From positions 496,001 to 560,000 of the forward strand of contig JALJCO010013386.1 of NCBI GenBank assembly GCA_023101725.1: a stretch of DNA of 64,000 nucleotides. The letters are read 5' to 3'. Below, in pieces: positions 57,157 through 64,000 of the stretch (its first letter is position 1; every line of letters starts with the position of its first letter). The notes below the pieces were generated by a model. The model was not told the DNA's origin, ran no database searches, and saw nothing but the letters and a program-made list of their open reading frames with translations. The position numbers and the translations under genes are program-made. Origin of the DNA: Atherinomorus stipes (taxonomy: Eukaryota > Chordata > Actinopteri > Atheriniformes > Atherinidae).

Positions 57157-57899
57157 TTAAAGGTAGATTCCGGAGTCCCCCCACCTTTTCTGTTTGCAAA
57201 CAAAAGTAACTGAGCGCCCCTCCTTCTCAGGCTAATGGCCGCCTCGTTCTTCAGCCTATTCAGTTTCAAGCCTCTCCTTCAGAGCTCAGAAGCCAAACCA
57301 ATATCAACCCTGGTTTTCAAACATGCACCATCTAAAGCTTTTACCTTTCCTTGACTTTTTTCGTTTTTTAAGACAAATTGTTTTAGCTGTTCTTACCTTT
57401 TCTTCGGTGCATACATCGTTTTCTTTCTTTCTTTTTTTTTTTTGCTTCGAGAGTTCGAGTGACTGCCGTCTGCTCCAATCATGATCTTATTCCAACAGAT
57501 TTCAAGCTTCTTTATTGTTCATGTCTTTAATTTCATTTCATATTACAAACATGAATAGTTTTCCCTGAACAAAAGGAACAGAATGAAGAAAACTCTTGTA
57601 TCTTCTGCCCTTATATTGTAGCAAAATTAAAAGAGTAAGCACTCAGTTTGCCCGGTTACACTGCGTCATGTCCTCAGTTCTGTCATTGGCTGGCGATATA
57701 AACAGAAATCTCCACCCAGAAACATCCCTAACAGACCATAAGAGAGCGAAAGAGCGAATTACAGACAGGGAGAGAGGAAGTTGCATTCAAACTCATCACT
57801 GCACACGAGTAGAGGCCCAAAGGTGCGGTTTGAGACGGATTTCACTTGCACAAGTCTAACGTTTCTTTTCAGGGGAGAGACTTCGGACTCTACCTTTAA
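57157..57899. mobile_element. TTAA MITE (family D, copy 1)
   Basis: TTAA at 57157-57160 and 57896-57899 with inner ends AGGTAGATTCCGGAGT and, inversely, AGGTAGAGTCCGAAGT. The body has 'gagcgcccctccttctcaggctaatgg', 'cattggctggcgatataaacag' and 'aggtgcggtttgagacgga', shared with copy 2. A T-run lies at about 57429-57440. The small frames are not conserved as protein. Confidence 0.85.
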
Positions 57900-58260
57900 G
57901 ACTTAGGTAATTACGCTATAAAGTTAATGATATGAAAGTTTGATGCAAGACTCTGGAAGTTATGATTATGACCCATTAAATGTGATGGGGATTCAATGAG
58001 AAGTTAATCTGAATTTGATAATATTGTGGCTGATAAATGTGATGACAGCCAAAGCATAAATCAGTGACAGCAGAGGGGGTGGCAATATCACTTACAGGCA
58101 TCCAAAACTAAAAGAACTATACTGAATTTAATGGTAGATTTCTGGTTGGAGCATTGCAAAGTTTTGAAATAAAGTAAGTCAGGAATTGACTCATTTGTAG
58201 AGATTTTAATGAGCAAATATCACATGCTGCCATCAAAACTAATAAAATCCCCAAGAAAGC
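57900..58260. other. Short spacer
   Basis: Nothing recognised. Confidence 0.5.
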
Positions 58261-58296
<36 letters not shown>

Positions 58297-58490
58297 TATG
58301 ATCCCCGAGGGGAAATTAGGGCTTTGCATTTTACCCATCCCTGGTAAGTAGCAGCCCACCAGAGAGCGGTGGGCTGCTACTTGGGGTTAAAGACCTTGCT
58401 CGGGGGTCCACAGTGGTTCACCTGAGTGTCGTGTCGGGGGCTCGAATCCGAGTCCTCCGCGCCAAGCCCCGCGACATTACCACAAGCCTA
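58261..58490 (-). repeat. (TA)n and tRNA-derived SINE, minus strand
   Basis: A TA run at about 58263-58292 precedes 'gatccccgaggggaaattagggc', then 'gctttgcattttacccatccctggta', 'gcagcccaccag', 'gaccttgctcggggg' and a tRNA-like 'ggggctcgaatccgag', which contains an inverted B box. This is a common teleost SINE in reverse orientation. There is also a perfect 'agtagcagcccacc' against 'ggtgggctgctact' hairpin at about 58345-58382. Confidence 0.65.
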
Positions 58491-60498
58491 CCCACTTCCC
58501 ACTTTTTTGAGCATAAACTAAATTCAATATCACTCATGAATGTGATATTAGGCAAGAACATTTGAAGGTGAAAGTATGCGCTGTTGCTCCTTCAGTCTTG
58601 AGGTTGGGTTACATTTAATAACTTTGAGGTTGTCAGTTGGTTAATGTTGGGAAAAACATCTTGCCTCTGCAGAATGTGGTTGTCCTAAAGAATGTAGTCG
58701 TGCAACCGTGAGTGTGTGGGTTGATGTGTGTATAAAGGGTCAGGAATTGTCCTTCCTCTGGGATGATCTACCCACTTAGATCAAAGGAAACTTCCAGGAC
58801 AAACTGTGGAGCGTCCGCTGTTCCGGACACCGCCCGGAAAATCCCACACACTGGAACACAGTCACCATGGGAACCAAGCGCTTTTGTATGAACGTGAGTG
58901 TTTGAGTCTGTGGAAGTGTGTGCATGTAAGGGAGTCCTGAGGCTCATGGAGACCTTTTATGTGGGTCACACATAGAAAGCTTGTCTGTTGTGTGCAATGT
59001 CACACACATTGAGCACACACAGATACTGTCAACTCTTTGTTTTTCACACAGAGAAACATACACACACACTCACAACCATACTTGTTGGGCAGCGGTTCAC
59101 CAGGCAGGCCCTGTGGATGACCAGCCTGCTATGGTATGTTACTGCGGTGATTCTTGAACCCGGCCTGAGGTCACTGTAAAGAGTCAGCATTCAAAAGGTC
59201 ATTTAGCGCCGCCCGATGGGTGGTGACACTGACTAGTTCCTGAACAAACAGAGCGAAAGTGAAAAGGAGGAGGAGGAGGAGAAGGAGAACAAGCCAAAGC
59301 CTTCTTTCAACTCAGATCATTTGGAGGCTACATTCACAAGAGAGCAATATTGAATAAGAAGAGAAGGAAAAAGAGCAGAACCTTTTTGCTCTATAAATCT
59401 GTCATACTTTAGTTACAACAGAAAAGCAGACTTTGGAGGGGGAATTTATGGTCACTTAAGAACAAATATTTTACAATGTTCTCTAACAATAAAACCTAAA
59501 GGATAAAATAGATAAATGGACACTAACCCTAATATTTCTTCAGTACCTGAGTAATGATCTGATGAACAAGAAAGAACAAGTAATTATTTATTCAATTACA
59601 TTATGAAGCACAGTCTGTCCTCATAAAAACAACACAATATATCATTTGTGTGAAGTGTTATTGCACTGAATAACTTTTTTCCATCAACCTTTGGTGGCCA
59701 TGTCAAATGTGCAAACAAAATCTCCCATGAATTTATTGGCTACCAACTTACATAAGACAGCATAAACCTCAGTTGTAGTTTTTGGCCAAAACCTAACGAG
59801 TAATTTTCTTTCTTTAACTCCAAACCTAGAATAAAAGTGAACGAAGCTTGCTAAGATAGACTTTGCAGCTTGTTTTTATTCTATTATTTCAAAATAGCTC
59901 ATAATAGTCTTATCTGACGGAATGGGGGTAGGCGACCAGCCTCTTTCACTGTTTTGGTGGGAAACTTATCCTGTTAGGGTTGTTGAACAGCTTTTTTTAA
60001 ATAAATTGTTTCATGGACCAAGTGCATCCATACAGGCACAAAAATTTACAACAAATCCTCCAACTCTACCTTTGAGTTTTCTCTTGCAGTTTTTCTTTAA
60101 AAATATCACCATGTCCCACAGGTATGCTAGCAGCCTCTGTGTCTGCACCCATTTCAGCAGCCTACCGTCAGAGATGCGGCCTGCATAGCACACTCCATAG
60201 CCACGTAGTCTGTGCACTTCGCACTGTGCAGACTGCAACATGAGACAAAGCTGTAGAGATCTGTATTGCTTCTACAGACATACAAACAGATTTTTCTGTC
60301 AACTGGTGAAGCAGACTGAACCCAACTAGGCCCAACTGGTGCAGACTACGCCCAACTGACAATCGTGGGTAAAATCGGGCAAATAATCGTGTAGTGTGTC
60401 CCCAGCTTTACGAGACTGGTCTAGACTCTGGTCTGGACTCTGGTCTCAGAAGTTTTGTTATAAAGACCATGACAGCCAGAAAACAGTATTATGAAAAG
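58491..60498. other. Spacer
   Basis: A (AGG)n run at about 59264-59287. The region near 60210-60420 ('cttcgcactgtgcagactgc', 'cccaactggtgcagactacgcccaac') has the feel of a MITE, but ends were not found. Confidence 0.45.
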
Positions 60499-60720
60499 TA
60501 GGGATGCACCGGTTCGATCTTCAGATCAGGATTGTGCTCCAATATAGAAAAAAATCCATTCAGTGTATTTCTATGCTGCACACTTTGAGTTACATCACGT
60601 GTTACCGACGCAGCACATGGAGGCTGTTGTGCTTGTTTACAAAGGCCAGAGTCGCAGCTGCTAGCTGCTAGTTGCTAGCCGGCTACCGTGTCTCCTTCTG
60701 TCGACGAACATAATTTTAGG
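60499..60720. repeat. hAT fragment, left end only
   Basis: Starts TAGGGATGCACCGGTTCGATC, the terminus of a widespread fish hAT family, and continues to about 60720 with a 'gctagctgctagttgctagc' stretch. No right terminus. Confidence 0.6.
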
Positions 60721-61058
60721 GAGGGACACAGGGGACATGTCCCCTGCACTTTTTCAAAAGGCTGTTTTGGTCCCCTGCACTTTTCTACTGTCCAAAACCA
60801 TTCTTCCCGAGCCATCTTTAAATGCACCATGAGCACACATATCACACATGCTAGCGCGGGTAGGTGTGGATCACAGACGGGAGAGAGCAGAGCTGTGCTG
60901 AACAGTGTGTCTCAGAGAAGTTGTTTAGCAAACCAGTCAAAGCCTGCAAAAAACTTTACAACCCCCCCCCCCCCCCAACAAACTGTGTAAGTAGAAGCGG
61001 TTCCATGCATTATATGCGAGCTAAATAATGACTAGTTAACACGGACCAATATATCATG
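60721..61058. other. Repeat-like segment with poly(C)
   Basis: Contains 'acaggggacatgtcccctgcact' (a local palindrome) and 'ggtcccctgcactttt', and a poly(C) tract at about 60962-60976. Probably the interior of an unrecognised mobile element. Confidence 0.4.
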
Positions 61059-61592
61059 TTAAAGGTAGAGTCCGAAGTTCCCCCACCATTTCTGTTTGCT
61101 GACAACAGTATTCAAACTGAGCGCCCCTCCCTCTCAGGCTAATGGCCTCCTCGTTCTTCCGCCTATTCAGCTTCAATGACTCCTTCAGAGCTCAGAAGCA
61201 GGTTAAAGCCAAACCGATATTAACCCTGGTTTTTCACTATCTAAAGCTCTTACCTTTATTTCGGTGCATCTGCCGTTTTTCTTTCTTTTCTTTTTTTTTC
61301 CTTTGAGAGTTCGAGTGACTGGCATCTGCTCCAATCATGGGCTCATTCTCACACAGCATCATGCCCTTAGCTCTGTCATTGGCTGGCGATATAAACAGAA
61401 ATCTCCACCCAGAACCGTCCCAACCAGACCATAACAAAGCTAAAGAGCGATTTACAGACAGGGGGGAGAGAGAGTTGCATTCAAAATCACCATGGCATGT
61501 GAGTAAAAGCCCAAAGGTGCGGTTTGAGACGGATTTCACTTGCACAAGTCTAACGTTTATTTTCAGGGGGAAACTTCGGACTCTACCTTTAA
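61059..61592. mobile_element. TTAA MITE (family D, copy 2)
   Basis: TTAA at 61059-61062 and 61589-61592. Left AGGTAGAGTCCGAAGTTCCC and right 'aaacttcggactctacct' are an inverted pair. Same orientation and body as copy 1 about 3.2 kb upstream, but shorter (534 against 743 bp). Confidence 0.88.
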
Positions 61593-62150
61593 TCTAGTTA
61601 AAAAGAAGAACACTGTTTTTGTTTCCTACATGCCTTGCTATTTAGTTCATGCTAGGAATAAAGCCAATCCTCCTTAATTTCTATAGAGGACTTGTGCTCA
61701 TTATTGCTTCCTTATATTTAAAAGAAGTCTTTATTGTCACATTATATGGAGCCCTGACCCACTGCCGATAAATGTACCATAAGGGAAAAATATAATATAC
61801 AAACAGGATTTTATACGTCTAAACTCATGATAATAGTGAAACTACATATTTCTCCCTCTATATATCTACATTTATGATTGTTGCACCCCAAATTGTCCAA
61901 CTGTTCATGTCAGGCCTGAATATATATTGTCAGATGAAGGACAGTAGAGACACTGGAAGATAGTAGCAGAAGCTGAAGTAGGTGGAGGAGAAAAGGCTGG
62001 AGGCTCACAGGTAAGGTTAAAAGAATAAACATGTTAGCCATGAGATGAAGCATTGTGACAAATGTCAGGTGATAATCTGCATCAGAGCTTTCAAAATTCA
62101 GACATCTGCATCTACATACAGTTGTCCTCAAAATGATTCATACCCTCCAG
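61593..62150. other. Spacer
   Basis: AT-rich, nothing recognised. Confidence 0.5.
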
Positions 62151-63223
62151 TTGACCCTTTGCTAAGTCCCGCCCCCCATGGTTACAGTTGCTAAGTCTGG
62201 CAAACTTTCCATTTTTAGCTAATTTCTGCGTACATCAACATGGATTGCTCAGTGATTTCAGTGAACATATTCTGAAGGAAATTGTGTTAAATTCCTTTAG
62301 TAATAGCTGGGAAATATCAGAGGGGCTAGACAGAGAGGACTGCAGGATGCTTCTGAGGAATTCATCATCATTTGTCGACGAAGTAAAGTTGATGAAGAGG
62401 ATGTTAAAATCGAAGCGAAGGCTCAGCGTTCATACAGAATGACTCAGAAACTCCACGTCTTGATGATTCATGTCCAGAACAAACGTATAAAGGAACAACA
62501 ACGTTCTTGCATTGCAGAGTAAGTTAACAGATTGTTTTATTTTAAGCTAACTGTAATGTATGACTCCAGAAAGTTTCAGGTATCTCACGTGTTTTAACCT
62601 GTTTCTGGACATTTCCCCCTTGACCAGGATGTTCCCACATTGTGGGTTTGATCAATACATTGGATTTGATCAGAATAGCAGATACTGGATCTGATCAGGG
62701 TAGCAGCTACTGGACTGAGAAACTGGCAGAGGACCGTGTTATATTTGTCTCTGATTGGCAATCAACGTGACTTACTAGTGTTTATCTGGTGTATTTGTTT
62801 ATCCTCTAGCGACACACAGCTACCTTACTACATGTTGAAACAGTGGCTTTTACTTAATATTATACTGCTGTCTTGTAGCTATACTGTGCTAGGTGGCGTT
62901 AGCATCTTACCTCGGAATAAACAGTTTGTCCAGCTCCGTGTTCAGCCTCATGCAGCTTTGAGTGAGGTCTTCCATGCTGTTTAATCAATCTTTCACGCCG
63001 TTTACACCATATTCCACATCTCTCCGCTTGTGTTTATTTGGTTTTGAGAAGGCAAAAAATACAACATCACCCAAACGTTCTGGATATCTGTCAACAGACT
63101 TGAAAATCCTGTCTATGCCCCGTCTATGGAAGTGAAGTTTGCCAGAAAGTCCTTTCCTTAGTTATGGTTGCTAACGTATGATTGGTCAGCGGCAGTTCTA
63201 GGGTGGGGCTGGCAAAGAGTCAA
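62151..63223. mobile_element. Inverted-repeat element of about 1.07 kb, unclassified
   Basis: Left TTGACCCTTTGCTAAGTCCC against right 'ggggctggcaaagagtcaa', which reads inversely TTGACTCTTTGCCAGCCCC. The arms continue with 'ggttacagttgctaa' against 'ttatggttgctaac' and 'tctggcaaactttcc' against 'gaagtttgccaga'. It holds plus-strand frames of 84 codons (62188-62442) and 82 codons (62736-62984) without a recognised domain. No target duplication was confirmed, so the superfamily is unknown. Confidence 0.65.
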
Positions 63224-64000
63224 TTAAAGAAAAGGCTAAATTTACAAAAGTAATTCAAATAACAAGAAACTAAAGAAATTGATAATAAATTAAAATTGAC
63301 AAAATTATAATTTAGTGAAATAAAATATTGCTTTTGAGTTATGGTTGAAAAGAATCATTTTAAAAAGTCTGTCCCAGACACATGAGAGCACATGTGGAAC
63401 AATGGACCATACCTGACAACAAGTGCAGAAGTCCTTTTGAACATTAGAGAAAACACTTGATTGCAGTGATTGTCTCAAAGTGTTGCTCAACAAAATTGCC
63501 GCTCCATTGTCACTCCTGAGTCTGCCTTGTACCGTGCTGGTCTTGGCCCGCTTTGACTTAAATGGTACAAAGAACTATTTATGCAATAACCACAAATAGT
63601 ACTACAGAAGCAAATATAAAAAAGAAAAGAGAAACCACGCATTTAAAAAAAAGTTCTTAAGTCAGATATCTGATTCAAGACTAACTGATTAATTTTACCA
63701 TAAGTAATACATTATAATTCATACCAAGCCAAAGAGGTATTGATTGTATGAGTTTATAACTAAACACCAACATAAAGAGTAGATGGGACAAGTGGGGTCT
63801 GTGTCACACATGATTCAGCATGCACATATGGTGGTAAGTTTATCTCCTTGTACTGTCCTTCATTCATGGTGCAACTTTAACATCCAAACTTAACAGAATT
63901 TCTTAACAGAATTTGACTAAAAACATAAGATTTCATCACCAAACAAAAATATTTAAGTTCAATCAATGTAAGTAAGTCTTTCATATCAACTACAGCTCAG
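63224..64000. other. Spacer to window end
   Basis: AT-rich with a short minus-strand frame (63305-63493) lacking any recognised domain. Confidence 0.5.

Overview
This window reads as non-coding DNA from a ray-finned (teleost) fish genome. The evidence is its repeat repertoire: a Rex3/RTE-like LINE tail, L2 and Rex1/CR1-group LINE pieces, Tc1-family transposon remains, several hAT and TTAA-type MITE families, tRNA-derived SINEs with fish-type tails, and long (TA)n, (TAA)n, (TG)n and (AGAAT)n microsatellites. I could not support a single host protein-coding exon, host RNA gene, CRISPR array or bacterial feature. Most open frames are fragments of transposons, microsatellite translations or chance.

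Layout. 0-6 kb: a THAP-domain fossil, two decayed Tc1/mariner copies, and a palindromic hAT-like MITE split by a larger element that carries a Myb/SANT-like reading frame. 7-10.5 kb: a TTAA palindromic MITE, then a nested cluster with a Harbinger-like transposase N-terminus. 12.7-16.3 kb: an unrecognised element with an internal duplication and a hairpin, an L2 3' fragment, a 2A-like peptide frame (GDVEINPGP) from a LINE 5' region, a tRNA-like SINE, and a hAT MITE with a perfect 8-bp duplication. 18.4-20.5 kb: a microsatellite, a SINE, a 742-bp palindrome and a MITE with TTAGGG-like units. 24-29 kb: a LINE interrupted by a TTAA MITE, and a second LINE scrap. 29.7-40.5 kb: a dense mosaic of hAT copies, TTAA MITEs, L2 tails, the longest LINE frame (413 codons) and a second SANT element. 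43-50.5 kb: a TTAA-type 5' end, a Rex3-like tail, a GC-rich palindromic element and a putative solo LTR. 52.8-54.9 kb: a Tc1 copy interrupted by a hAT element. 57-63.2 kb: two same-family TTAA MITEs, a SINE, a hAT fragment and an inverted-repeat element of about 1.07 kb. The spacers look like ordinary intergenic or intronic sequence.

The genes do not form a pathway. The useful information is the order of insertions: several elements sit inside others with recognisable target-site duplications, so a relative chronology can be read directly.
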